Positions 43,348-51,731 of a stretch of 64,000 nucleotides of DNA are shown here, one piece after another. The notes under the pieces are model-generated. The model ran no database searches and was not told the DNA's origin. It worked only from the letters and a program-made list of their open reading frames with translations. The translations under genes and the position numbers were made by a program. Origin of the DNA: Bifidobacterium olomucense (lineage in GTDB: Bacteria; Actinomycetota; Actinomycetes; Actinomycetales; Bifidobacteriaceae); assembly GCF_012932375.1 (NCBI RefSeq), contig NZ_JAAIIG010000006.1:1-64000 (forward strand), written 5' to 3'. The first letter of the stretch is position 1. Each line of letters begins with the position of its first letter.

Positions 43348-44007
43348 TTACTTGACGTTTGCCGCGGGATCGACGTACGTGATGGACATCACACGGCCGG
43401 TCTCGTTGTCGTACGTCACCGACGTGACGGACGCGAGCGCGGTCTGGCGCAGGAACATCCAGTGTTCCGGGTGGCCGGTCTCCAGATAATGACGGTAGCT
43501 GAAGATCGGCGACTCGTGACTGACCACCACGATCTGCTGGCCGGGGTGCTGCGCGACCTTCTCACGCGCGAAGGCATCCATACGGGCGGCGATATGCTGG
43601 TACGATTCGCCCCAGCTGGGCTTGTAAAGGTTCAGCACCAGCTTCCAGTTGCCGTTCTTCCACAGTGCGCCTTCGCCGTGGCCGATGCGAAGCCCACGGA
43701 ATTCGTTGCCGGCTTCGATCACCCGCTCGTCGGTGGTGAGGGTGAGCGGAGCCTCGCCACGGGACTTGCGTACCGCATTGAGCGCGTCGAGGATCGCGCC
43801 GGCCGTCTCGCGCGTGCGGTCAAGCGGCGATGAATACACGGCGGCGATGGTGTTGGTCTGGGGGTTCTTGGCCAAGTAGGCGGCGGTGGCCTGAGCCATG
43901 CGGCGGCCGACGTCCGAAAGATGGAAGTCGGGAAGCCGCTCGTAGAGCAGATGGTCGGGGTTGTAGACCTTGCCGTGGCGGACGAAATGAATGGTGGTGG
44001 CGGTCAT
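43348..44007 (-). CDS. Histidine phosphatase (phosphoglycerate mutase-like) family protein
   Basis: This 219-residue protein has the catalytic RHG motif at the N-terminus (TIHFVRHGKVYNP), SPLDRTRETAGAI with the second phosphate-binding Arg, and VVSHESPIFSYRHYLE with the second catalytic His. The size fits the histidine phosphatase branch, and substrate cannot be assigned. AAGGAG lies before the ATG. It is monocistronic. Confidence 0.9.
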   Translation of the reverse strand: MTATTIHFVRHGKVYNPDHLLYERLPDFHLSDVGRRMAQATAAYLAKNPQTNTIAAVYSSPLDRTRETAGAILDALNAVRKSRGEAPLTLTTDERVIEAGNEFRGLRIGHGEGALWKNGNWKLVLNLYKPSWGESYQHIAARMDAFAREKVAQHPGQQIVVVSHESPIFSYRHYLETGHPEHWMFLRQTALASVTSVTYDNETGRVMSITYVDPAANVK

Positions 44008-44407
44008 CGTTGGCTCTCCTTACATGCGAACGGAACGGCTACGGCCACTATACGCGGACGGTCAGGCTCCGAAACACATTGCATCGCCTCAAACCGGAAC
44101 ACAATCCTCCGAAAAACGAGGTCCTCGAATAGCGTAATTACCGCGTGTCACCATGAGCCACCGCATAGAGTAGCCGTGACGCAAATATGCGGGCTGGGGT
44201 TCGGTCCACGATCGGTTGCGCGGCAGGCTGCAGGTCAAACTGCGGATCAGGGCACGCAACCGCGACTATCACTCGTGCAAGCCAGTTCAATCCACGCAAA
44301 CTTTGCGCGACCATGGACAGACACATCATTCGATGAGGGCTTCGCCAACCAACGCCACGGGCGGCGAGGGACATCCAATCGGGAGCGGAAAGGAGCGTAG
44401 TGCTGTT
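44008..44407. other. Intergenic region upstream of the MFS gene
   Basis: The MFS frame is open from 44216 but that extension is not protein-like. AAAGGAG lies at 44389-44395. I see no other gene or clear repeat. Confidence 0.4.
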
Positions 44408-45859
44408 ATGTCCAATAACTCGTCCACTGACAACAAGACCACCGTCACGGCCGCCATCAGGGAAGTCGGACATAAGGTTTTTGGCGGATACGCCGAGCTG
44501 CTGCGTATTCCGCACACCGCACGCTATTCGATCGGTTCGGTGATCGCGTGCATGCCATTCCCGATGGTGGGCATGACCATCACCATTTCCGTGCAGCATT
44601 ACTACGGCAACTACTCGCTGGCCGGCATGCTGACTGCGATTCAAGCTATTGCACTTGCCGTGGCCACCCCGCTGCTGGGCAAACTCACCGATAAGTTCGG
44701 CCAGCGTCAGGTTTCGATTCCGACGATTATCGTGTGGATCGCGGCTGCGATCGCGTTGACGACGTCGATCACCAACCGCGCGCCTGAATGGGTGCTGTAC
44801 TGCCTGACCCCATTCCTGGCCGCGATTCCGCCGTGGGGCGCGATGAGCCGCGCCCGTTGGACCAAGATTCTGAAGGGCGACCGCGAAGGTACGAATCGTG
44901 CGCTTTCGCTGTGCGGCGTGCTGGATGAATGCATGTGGGTGATCGGCAATCCGCTGGCCTCCACCTTGGCGGTGATTTCCGGCTTGCTGGCGTTCTCGTT
45001 CACCGGCGTATGCGTGATCGTCGGCGCGCTGATGTTCCTCACGGAACTGACCACCGAGCCGCCGTCGCAGACCGCGCTGGCCCGCGCCGAGGGCATTTCG
45101 CGCAAGGAATACCGCGAGCGCGAGGCCGCACGGGCCGAGGCACTGAAGGTGGAGACCGCGGCCGAGGAGGCCCGGCACCGCATGGAGCGCGAGGGAGTGA
45201 CCGATCAGGCCGCCATCCAGGCCGCCATTGAAGCCGCCGTGGCCGATGTCCGCTCCGGCAAGAAGGCATCGATCTGGGGGCCGGGTCTGGTCGCCGTGTG
45301 CGTGACCTGGTTCGGACTGGGCGCGTTCCAGTCGGCCGCCGGCATTTCGATCATCGCATTCGCCACCGAATCGAATATGAAGCAGTACACGGGCTTCGTG
45401 TTCGCGTGCTTCTCGTTCAGCTCGCTGATGGGCGCGCTGGTGTACGGTGCGAAAAACTGGGCCATTCCGCTGTGGAAGCGCTTCTACTTCTGCTTGGCGG
45501 TGGTGAACATCGGCATCGGCACGTTCATGTTCGCCAAGCACCTGTGGGTCATCATGATCATCTATCTGCTGATCGGCGTGTGCCAGGCCCCTACGTGGAT
45601 CAACGGCAACCAGCTGATGCTGCATCTGGTGCCGCCCTCGCGTCTGACGGAAGGTATGGCGTGGATGGGTGCGATGAACTCGATCGGCGCCTCGGCCGGT
45701 TCTGCGGTCGCCGGTCAGTTCATCGACCGCATGGGCTCGCATGGCGGCTTTATGGTGGTGACCACCCTGGCCATCACCTCGCTGGTAATCGCGCTGGTGG
45801 GCTTCAAGCAGATCAAAAGCTCCACCGAGCAGCCGACGCTTACCGAAGTCGCGGTGTGA
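44408..45859 (+). CDS. MFS transporter with coiled central loop
   Basis: This 483-residue protein has twelve helices. The loop GKLTDKFGQRQVSIP between helices 2 and 3 matches the MFS motif A position. The central cytoplasmic loop is unusually long and charged (RAEGISRKEYREREAARAEALKVETAAEEARHRMEREGVT), a predicted coiled coil. The start at 44408 has AAAGGAG 12 bases before it. The substrate is unknown. Close relatives seem common in bifidobacteria. Confidence 0.85.
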   Translation: MSNNSSTDNKTTVTAAIREVGHKVFGGYAELLRIPHTARYSIGSVIACMPFPMVGMTITISVQHYYGNYSLAGMLTAIQAIALAVATPLLGKLTDKFGQRQVSIPTIIVWIAAAIALTTSITNRAPEWVLYCLTPFLAAIPPWGAMSRARWTKILKGDREGTNRALSLCGVLDECMWVIGNPLASTLAVISGLLAFSFTGVCVIVGALMFLTELTTEPPSQTALARAEGISRKEYREREAARAEALKVETAAEEARHRMEREGVTDQAAIQAAIEAAVADVRSGKKASIWGPGLVAVCVTWFGLGAFQSAAGISIIAFATESNMKQYTGFVFACFSFSSLMGALVYGAKNWAIPLWKRFYFCLAVVNIGIGTFMFAKHLWVIMIIYLLIGVCQAPTWINGNQLMLHLVPPSRLTEGMAWMGAMNSIGASAGSAVAGQFIDRMGSHGGFMVVTTLAITSLVIALVGFKQIKSSTEQPTLTEVAV

Positions 45860-45932
45860 GAGAGAGGGGGCTGGGCCGCTTGGGCGCTGAGCCTCTGGGT
45901 CGGCCTGCCCGCGTGAGAAGTACGGGCTCCTT

Positions 45933-46000
45933 GCGGTTGCGTACCGATTAGGTCTGGTACGAAACCGCAAGAATCGTTTTTTACAGTTACGTACCACAGC
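45933..46000. repeat. GTACC/GGTAC intergenic repeat, copy 1
   Basis: Aligns with 46100-46168 over 68 bases (about three quarters identical): GCGGTTGCGTACC .. TAGGTCTGGTACG .. GAATCGTT .. CAGTTACGTACCACAGC. A partial third copy lies around 46066-46088. Confidence 0.7.
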
Positions 46001-46099
46001 CACAACGAACGGCTTCATCTGCCGAATATTCATATTGGCGGAATTCCAAGGTTTCTCCATGTCGCGGTTTGGTACGTAAGTGGAGAATCCGGGGTCTAT

Positions 46100-46168
46100 G
46101 CGGCTGCGTACCAACTAGGCCCGGTACGTAATCCCGAGAATCGTTATTTTGCAGTTACGTACCACAGC
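46100..46168. repeat. GTACC/GGTAC intergenic repeat, copy 2
   Basis: See the copy at 45933-46000. Both contain internal GTACC..GGTAC inverted arms. Nothing else is seen in 45860-46221. Confidence 0.7.
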
Positions 46169-46221
46169 TCCGGTCCAATTACCTTGGGCGCTTTTCGCCA
46201 CTGCCCGCGCGACCCCGCACG

Positions 46222-48402
46222 TCACTGCCCGCACAGGGCGCTGACCACCATTGTGGCGTAGGCTTCGTCACCCATCCCACTGCCGCGGGTCAAGTGCGTG
46301 CCGTCGTCATAGAAATACTCGCTATGGCCTTCGCTGGTCCCGTACCAGTCGATGACACCGACGTTCTTGTGTTCAGCTGCCACTGAACGCAGGTTCTGAT
46401 TCACCCAGTCCTGACTGATCGCCGGATCTCGAACCGTGACGAAGTATATGGGCTTGCCGTCAACCGCCTTTACCGCGTCCTCGAACGCTTCGGGGGTACT
46501 GATACTCGCGTTGTTCGCCCCCAGCGCCGCGATCACCACGCTTTTATCGTCGCCGTCCGCCACATGCTGTTGGTAGAGGGCCGGGAAATCAGTGAGCGGG
46601 CGGCCGATCTTATTGTCCTCAACGGCGTTGGGCAAAGTGACGTTCAGCACACCCGTGGCACCCATCGCCACCGAATCAGTGATCAGCAACGGATCGGCGC
46701 TGCACACGCCGGTGGAGGCATCGTACGTCCAGTCGGACGTATCGAGATTATCCGGGACTTTCTCCGCCACCGGAACCAGCTTGGCCGCATTCTTGTGCTG
46801 CTTGTGATCGGCCGAATCGCTCGACTGTTTCGATTGGTCGCCGGACTTTGACTTGGACTTTGACTTGACCGCGCTGGACCGCGCCACTGCCGGACGCAAC
46901 TGAGCGGAGCGCGCCTGAGCGATTCCGTTCCAGTCAAGCGGCAGCAGACACAGCAGTACAATCACCACGATAACGCGACGGCAAATGACGCGAGCCTTCT
47001 CGATGCCGGCGGACCGTCCCGTCCTGAATTGCAATATGTCGGCCAAGCGACGCCATTCCAGCACAGACTTCGCGGATGCCGCAGCCGTCTCACCCGTCGC
47101 CGGCTTGCTTGCTCTGGCGATCGCGCGCGGCGCATGCTCGACCAACCGATACAACGCTTCAGCGGCGAGCCACAACACCAACGCCTGCACGATCCACTCC
47201 CACCAAGCCAGACGCGTGGTTCTTGTCGCCGGATTCATCATCTCCAGCAACGGGTAGTGCACCAGATACAACGAAAACGATCGCGAACCGAGATATCGCA
47301 ACGGACGCACCGCGAGTACACGGCCGATGACGCTGCCGGGCGCAATCGCCACCGCAAGCAACACAGCGGTCAGCAGCGCGGTAACCAGATAGCCGCCACG
47401 GTACAGGAACACCATATTCGAACGTACGGCGAGGAATCCTATAATCAGCAACGCCAAAGCCACGCCGCCGAATACATTGCTGTTCAGCAGACGGTGCCAA
47501 TCGTTCCTACCCTGTGCATCAGTGCCATCGCCACGATCGGCGTCACGGTAGCGATACGCGAGACCATTGGGCAACACCACCGCCAGCAGGGCGCCGGTCA
47601 ACAGTTCCGCGGCGCGCGTATCCAAACCATAGTAAACGCGGCTGCCGGTGGCGTTCGGATCAAACAGCACCGCCATCAGCACGGTGGAGGCCACGATCAG
47701 TACGGCGATAACCGCAGCACGAAGTTTCCGCGACGCGCAACTGCGGCATAGCGCGAGCAGCAGAATTGGCCACAGTACGGAGAACTGCATCAGCAGGCCG
47801 AGGAACCACAGATGGGTGAGCGGCGAAGGCAGACCGGCGGCGGCGAAATAGGAGACATGCCTGAAGATATAGGCCCAGTTGCTTACGAAGAACAGCGATG
47901 GCAACACGTCGGACTGAGCTTTGGGCAGCAGGCTCGGCGCGACCAGAAGACAGCCCACTGCGGTAAACGCGATAATCACTACGACTGGCGGCAGGAGCCG
48001 TCGCACGCGCTTGAGCAGGTATGCGCCGTACGAGATGGTGCCGGTACGCGCGAATTGTGCGATAAGGCTTCGGGTCATCAGAAAACCGCTGATGACGAAG
48101 AACACGGTGACGCCCAAGAAACCGCCCTGCAACAGTGAAGGACGGGTATGGTAGGCGACGACGCCGATGATGGCGAGGGCGCGCAGGCCGTCGATGGCCG
48201 CGATATGGCGACGGCCGTTGGGCTTCTTCGTGGGTGTCTTGGAGGTATTTCGGGTACTGGGTGTACTGGGTGTATTGGGGGTACTGGGTGTTTGAGGGAT
48301 GCCGGGGGCATCGGCTGCTGGGGCGACGTTGACCCGGCTCTGCCGATAGGGGCTGGATGACGCAATGCGTCCGGCATGCTGTTCACTGCTGGGAAATGCC
48401 AT
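46222..48402 (-). CDS. Acyltransferase-3/SGNH protein (OatA-like)
   Basis: This protein is about 726 residues long. After a low-complexity Thr/Pro/Ser N-terminal stretch comes an acyltransferase-3 membrane domain (IAAIDGLRALAIIGVVAYHTRPSLLQGGFLGVTVFFVISGFLMTRSL) with about ten helices. A linker of Lys/Ser follows, then a C-terminal extracellular SGNH domain: LLITDSVAMGATG with the nucleophilic Ser and DDGTHLTRGSG with the Asp-x-x-His dyad. This is the architecture of peptidoglycan or glycan O-acetyltransferases. The start (48402) sits inside a large inverted repeat. An upstream TTG at 48432 is possible. Confidence 0.88.
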   Translation of the reverse strand: MAFPSSEQHAGRIASSSPYRQSRVNVAPAADAPGIPQTPSTPNTPSTPSTRNTSKTPTKKPNGRRHIAAIDGLRALAIIGVVAYHTRPSLLQGGFLGVTVFFVISGFLMTRSLIAQFARTGTISYGAYLLKRVRRLLPPVVVIIAFTAVGCLLVAPSLLPKAQSDVLPSLFFVSNWAYIFRHVSYFAAAGLPSPLTHLWFLGLLMQFSVLWPILLLALCRSCASRKLRAAVIAVLIVASTVLMAVLFDPNATGSRVYYGLDTRAAELLTGALLAVVLPNGLAYRYRDADRGDGTDAQGRNDWHRLLNSNVFGGVALALLIIGFLAVRSNMVFLYRGGYLVTALLTAVLLAVAIAPGSVIGRVLAVRPLRYLGSRSFSLYLVHYPLLEMMNPATRTTRLAWWEWIVQALVLWLAAEALYRLVEHAPRAIARASKPATGETAAASAKSVLEWRRLADILQFRTGRSAGIEKARVICRRVIVVIVLLCLLPLDWNGIAQARSAQLRPAVARSSAVKSKSKSKSGDQSKQSSDSADHKQHKNAAKLVPVAEKVPDNLDTSDWTYDASTGVCSADPLLITDSVAMGATGVLNVTLPNAVEDNKIGRPLTDFPALYQQHVADGDDKSVVIAALGANNASISTPEAFEDAVKAVDGKPIYFVTVRDPAISQDWVNQNLRSVAAEHKNVGVIDWYGTSEGHSEYFYDDGTHLTRGSGMGDEAYATMVVSALCGQ

Positions 48403-48421
48403 AGCTCGTATGGTATTTCCC
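48391..48421 (-). promoter_or_regulatory. Inverted repeat spanning the acyltransferase start codon
   Basis: GGGAAAT.CCATA / TATGG.ATTTCCC (two mismatched positions in 31 bases) places the ATG (48400-48402) in a stem, so translation initiation could be controlled by RNA structure or the site could bind a regulator. Confidence 0.5.
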
Positions 48422-48436
48422 AGTGTTAACAAGCTC

Positions 48437-48997
48437 CTACTTCGGCCAGCCCTTAGGCGTGTGCTCCAAGGACCAGACGCCGAGCTTGTGGGAGAAGCTG
48501 CGCTGCCACTTGGCTTCCAGCTCCTCGGCGGTCAGACGGTTCTCTGCGGACTTCAGACGGTTCATCGCATTGGTATGCGTATCGTCCAGCAACCATTTGC
48601 GGATCAGGAAGTTCCACACCATCACCACTGCGGTGGCCACCAGCTTGCCGATATTCGTGCGCAGCAGATACTCGGCATGCTGCGAGACGAATGCATCGCG
48701 GTTCATGCCATAGGTGGAGATCCAGATGATCGCGTCATTCATGAACAGACCGACGATGGCACCCGCCACGAAAATCAGCATCTCCATCCAACGGGCCATA
48801 TCGGGTCGATGCTTGAAAACGAACTTCATACTCGCCAGATAGTTGAAAATCAGCGAAATGATGAAGGAGATGGTGGCGGCCAGCACATTGTGCATGTGGA
48901 ATACGCCGACCAAGAGGTTCAGAATGCCCCAGTCGATGATAAAAGCGATAACGCCTACGATGCCGAATTTCATCAGCTGTTCAATCAGTTTTCTCAC
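48437..48997 (-). CDS. GtrA family membrane protein
   Basis: This 186-residue protein has four helices in the GtrA pattern: LIEQLMKFGIVGVIAFIIDWGILNLLVGVFHMHNVLAATISFIISLIFNYLASMKFVFKHR. GtrA-type flippase-like proteins help move polyprenyl-phosphate sugars in glycan biosynthesis. The start is GTG (48997). It lies 34 bases upstream of the acyltransferase on the same strand, so a cell-envelope glycan-modification pair is likely. Confidence 0.9.
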   Translation of the reverse strand: MRKLIEQLMKFGIVGVIAFIIDWGILNLLVGVFHMHNVLAATISFIISLIFNYLASMKFVFKHRPDMARWMEMLIFVAGAIVGLFMNDAIIWISTYGMNRDAFVSQHAEYLLRTNIGKLVATAVVMVWNFLIRKWLLDDTHTNAMNRLKSAENRLTAEELEAKWQRSFSHKLGVWSLEHTPKGWPK

Positions 48998-49107
48998 ACA
49001 GGGTATTCAACACTATCGGCCTGACCGACGCCCTGCGCTGCCGTTGATGCATTGCCGGTCGGGCCGGCCTCTCATGCGCCCCCTGTTGCATCTTGTCATG
49101 CTGTTGC

Positions 49108-49131
49108 CGCGGCATGACGCGTCATGCCGCG
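49108..49131. repeat. Perfect 24-bp palindrome
   Basis: CGCGGCATGACG and its complement meet with no loop; a further GTCATGC half follows. It lies in 48998-49361, upstream of the GtrA gene, where no gene is seen. It could be a regulator site. Confidence 0.6.
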
Positions 49132-49361
49132 TCATGCATAGTATGTTCCGCATGTGCGCCGCTTTGCACCCGTGCGCGCACGTGCCACTGCTACGTGCCA
49201 CTGCTCTTCGGCATCCTGCACGCCTGTCGTGTATTGCTGTACAGACCTACATATGCCTTAACTCTCCGTTGCTTTTCGGGGAAGCCACCGAAAGCCGCGG
49301 CGAGAGACGATAGACTGGAATACGGTAATTGTCGTATTTTCTGTAATGCCAAGGAGGCATC

Positions 49362-49709
49362 ATGCCCGTTATTCACACCCATGTATCCATCGCCACCACC
49401 TACGAGCAGCGCGAAGCCCTCAAGTCCGCCTATGGCAAGGCCATCTCCGCCGTGCCCGGCAAGTCCGAGGGCTGGCTGATGTGCCCGTTTGAAGACAATA
49501 TGCCGATTTATTTCGGCGGCGACGACTCCCGTCCCGCCGCCTACGTGGAGGTGAATGTGTTCGGCCGTTCCGTGCCGAGCTCCGCATGGGAGCAACTCAC
49601 CGAATCCATCATGTCTGCGCTGAGCACCACGCTTGGCATCCCCGAGGATCGCACATACATCCGCTACACCGCTACCACCGATTGGGGTTGGAATGGCGGC
49701 AATTTCTGA
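49362..49709 (+). CDS. Tautomerase/MIF family protein
   Basis: This 115-residue protein starts MPVIHTHVSI, so removal of Met leaves the catalytic N-terminal proline of the tautomerase superfamily. SIMSALSTTLGIPEDRTYIRYTATTDWGWNGGNF is the C-terminal MIF-type signature. It probably acts as a phenylpyruvate tautomerase-like enzyme, physiological substrate unknown. AAGGAGG lies before the ATG. Confidence 0.9.
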   Translation: MPVIHTHVSIATTYEQREALKSAYGKAISAVPGKSEGWLMCPFEDNMPIYFGGDDSRPAAYVEVNVFGRSVPSSAWEQLTESIMSALSTTLGIPEDRTYIRYTATTDWGWNGGNF

Positions 49710-49750
49710 TTGCCACCATTCCCTTCGCAGCACGGTTGCTCGCATCGCCT

Positions 49751-49974
49751 ACGGAAAGCCCACTAGGCTTTCCGTTTAACGGCTCAGGGTGGGAGCTTCG
49801 AGTCGTCGCTTGGGGCCCCGCGGTTTTGCGGCAGCCGTAGCCGCTCGGATTTGCCCCGCGGAAAGCCCGTTCGGGTTTCCGCTCGAACGGCCTGAACAGC
49901 CTGAACGGCTGGCGGCCCCGTTAGTTCGCCTGCAAGTGCAAGAAAAGCCTGTCAGCGTCATGCTGGCAGGCTTT
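49751..49974. terminator. Three hairpins downstream of the tautomerase gene
   Basis: ACGGAAAGCC / GCTTTCCGT (49751-49775) is followed by TTTAA; a related stem GCGGAAAGCCCG / TCGGGTTTCCGC lies at 49858-49882. AAAGCCTGTCAGC / GCTGGCAGGCTTT (one wobble) lies at 49944-49974. The first is probably the tautomerase terminator. Confidence 0.6.
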
Positions 49975-49976
49975 CT

Positions 49977-50160
49977 GCGTTACAAGGGGCTGATCGCAAC
50001 TTTTCGAAACATCTATCTGCGTTACAAGGGGCTCCTTAATGGGGTACCCCGGAGTACAACCGCTGAAATTGCAGCGTTTGTACTCCGGGTTTTCTCATTG
50101 AAGCACCCCTCGTAAGCGAGATAGATGTTTCAGAATGCCGAAATCAACCCCTTGTAACCG
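49977..50160. repeat. Large inverted repeat, CTATCTGCG-TACAAGGGG family, copy 2
   Basis: Arms 49977-50032 and 50102-50160 share TTACAAGGGG.TGAT and AAACATCTATCT..TTAC.AGGGG. The centre holds a separate stem with T-run, CCCGGAGTACAA / TTGTACTCCGGG (50048-50095), an apparent terminator. Located between convergent tautomerase and fhs. Confidence 0.8.
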
Positions 50161-50183
50161 AGTTACCCCACTTTTCGACAGAA

Positions 50184-51701
50184 TCAGACGATCTTCGGCA
50201 TCGGGGTGGTCAGGCTGGTGGTCAAGTTGACATGAGCCAGGCCAGCGCCGGCATGCACTTCGACCTTCTTCAAGGTCACGGTGCGCTCCTCTTCAGGGGC
50301 ACGATCGTTGTCGGTCATCGTAGCCGGGGACTTGACCGCCACCAGCGCCAGATCATCCAGCGAGATGCCGGCGGACTGGCACAGCTTGTTGGCCTCAGCC
50401 AATGAATCCAAGAAGCCGTCCTTGAGCAGCACGCGCTCGGCCGGCACGCCGTAGGCATGCTCGGCAACCCACTTCACGTTCTCGATCAGCGGCATGCCCT
50501 TGTGGCTGTGCTGCGCCGGAGGCATGGAGCCGTTGACCAGCACGTCCACGAAAGCATCGATCTGGTCGGCAAGGCCGTCGCCGCCATCGCGGTACAGGTT
50601 GCCGATGATCGGGTCACGGAACTCCAGCTTGGCTGCGGTTTCGCGCAGCTCAGGAATCTGATCGTCCTCGCCGTCCCACAGGTTGATGAGCGGGAAGGCC
50701 GGGATGTCCAGCTTCTCCAAACGGTCCACATGGAACGGGTAGCGCCAAGCCAGATCCGCGTCATCGCGCCACGTGGAGGCGCGGGTCACCACGATGGCGG
50801 CGGACGGCCACTGTGCACCGTACTCGCGGCAGGCGATATCCAGCCACTTCTGGGCACCGGCGTCGGTGCCGTAACCGGCCTCGACGATCACCACATCGTG
50901 CAGGGCGCACGCCATTTCCACGGCGATCAGGGTCGGGATGCCGATGGACACATTGGCGAACGGACCGCCATGCACGTACACCGGGGAGCCGTTCACGGTT
51001 TCAGTCAGGGCCGGCTTGACGGCGTCGGCCAGAATGCCGGTGATGCGCCACAGGTCCACGAACTCGCCGAAGGTCACGGCCTTGCCGTCCTTGGTGCCGG
51101 CGATCATCTTGGAGACGCGCTCGGCGATCTCATCCATGGAGCGGGAGAGCACCACGATCTGCATGAGCTCGCAGGTCGGGGTGAGCACCATTTTCTCCGC
51201 CACATTGCCCTTGCCGTAATCCACGGCGATGGAACGCAGGGAACGGCTCGGCACCTCGGAGACGCGCGGCACGAGGATCTCGTCCAGCTTGCCTTCGTCC
51301 ACAGCCTTCTCCGCGAAGGAAACGAGCAGGTTCTGAGCGGCTTCAATGGAGCCCATCTCGCCACACAGACCCCAGTCGATGAGCTCCGGGTGGGTCAGGG
51401 ACGCCTTGCCGCCACCGGAGGCACCGCCCTTGGAACCGGCTGCGGTGATGCCCATGCTCGGCTGACGCAGCACGGCGGTGGCATCGATGCCACGCTTGTT
51501 CAGCGCATCGATCAGCGCAATGGTGGTGGTGGTCTTGCCTTCACCGCGGGACGCCTTGAGCGGCGTATCGGCGGTGACCAGCACAACCTTGCCATGCTTG
51601 CGCGGGGCGTCCGGGTTTTCGGCCAGATACTTCATATAGCCGAAGGCGTCGATCTTCTTGACCAGACCGTACTGGCTGGTGAAGTCTTCGATAGTGGTCA
51701 T
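50184..51701 (-). CDS. fhs: Formate--tetrahydrofolate ligase
   Basis: This enzyme makes 10-formyltetrahydrofolate from formate, ATP and tetrahydrofolate, feeding one-carbon metabolism. The 505-residue protein has the ATP-binding loop ADTPLKASRGEGKTTTTIALIDALNKRG, VLRQPSMGITAAGSKGGASGGG, the HGGPFANVSIG motif and the C-terminal IGNLYRDGGDGLADQ region. It is slightly shorter than typical 555-residue bacterial members. AAAGG lies before the ATG. Bifidobacteria produce formate through pyruvate formate-lyase, which supplies the substrate. Confidence 0.95.
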   Translation of the reverse strand: MTTIEDFTSQYGLVKKIDAFGYMKYLAENPDAPRKHGKVVLVTADTPLKASRGEGKTTTTIALIDALNKRGIDATAVLRQPSMGITAAGSKGGASGGGKASLTHPELIDWGLCGEMGSIEAAQNLLVSFAEKAVDEGKLDEILVPRVSEVPSRSLRSIAVDYGKGNVAEKMVLTPTCELMQIVVLSRSMDEIAERVSKMIAGTKDGKAVTFGEFVDLWRITGILADAVKPALTETVNGSPVYVHGGPFANVSIGIPTLIAVEMACALHDVVIVEAGYGTDAGAQKWLDIACREYGAQWPSAAIVVTRASTWRDDADLAWRYPFHVDRLEKLDIPAFPLINLWDGEDDQIPELRETAAKLEFRDPIIGNLYRDGGDGLADQIDAFVDVLVNGSMPPAQHSHKGMPLIENVKWVAEHAYGVPAERVLLKDGFLDSLAEANKLCQSAGISLDDLALVAVKSPATMTDNDRAPEEERTVTLKKVEVHAGAGLAHVNLTTSLTTPMPKIV

Positions 51702-51731
51702 TTCAGGCCTTTCTATTCGGATCCGTTCGGA

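Noticed and set aside
44138..46114. 658-residue minus-strand frame opposite the MFS transporter
   Set aside because: The plus strand encodes a clear twelve-helix transporter; the opposite frame is Arg/His-rich without motifs.
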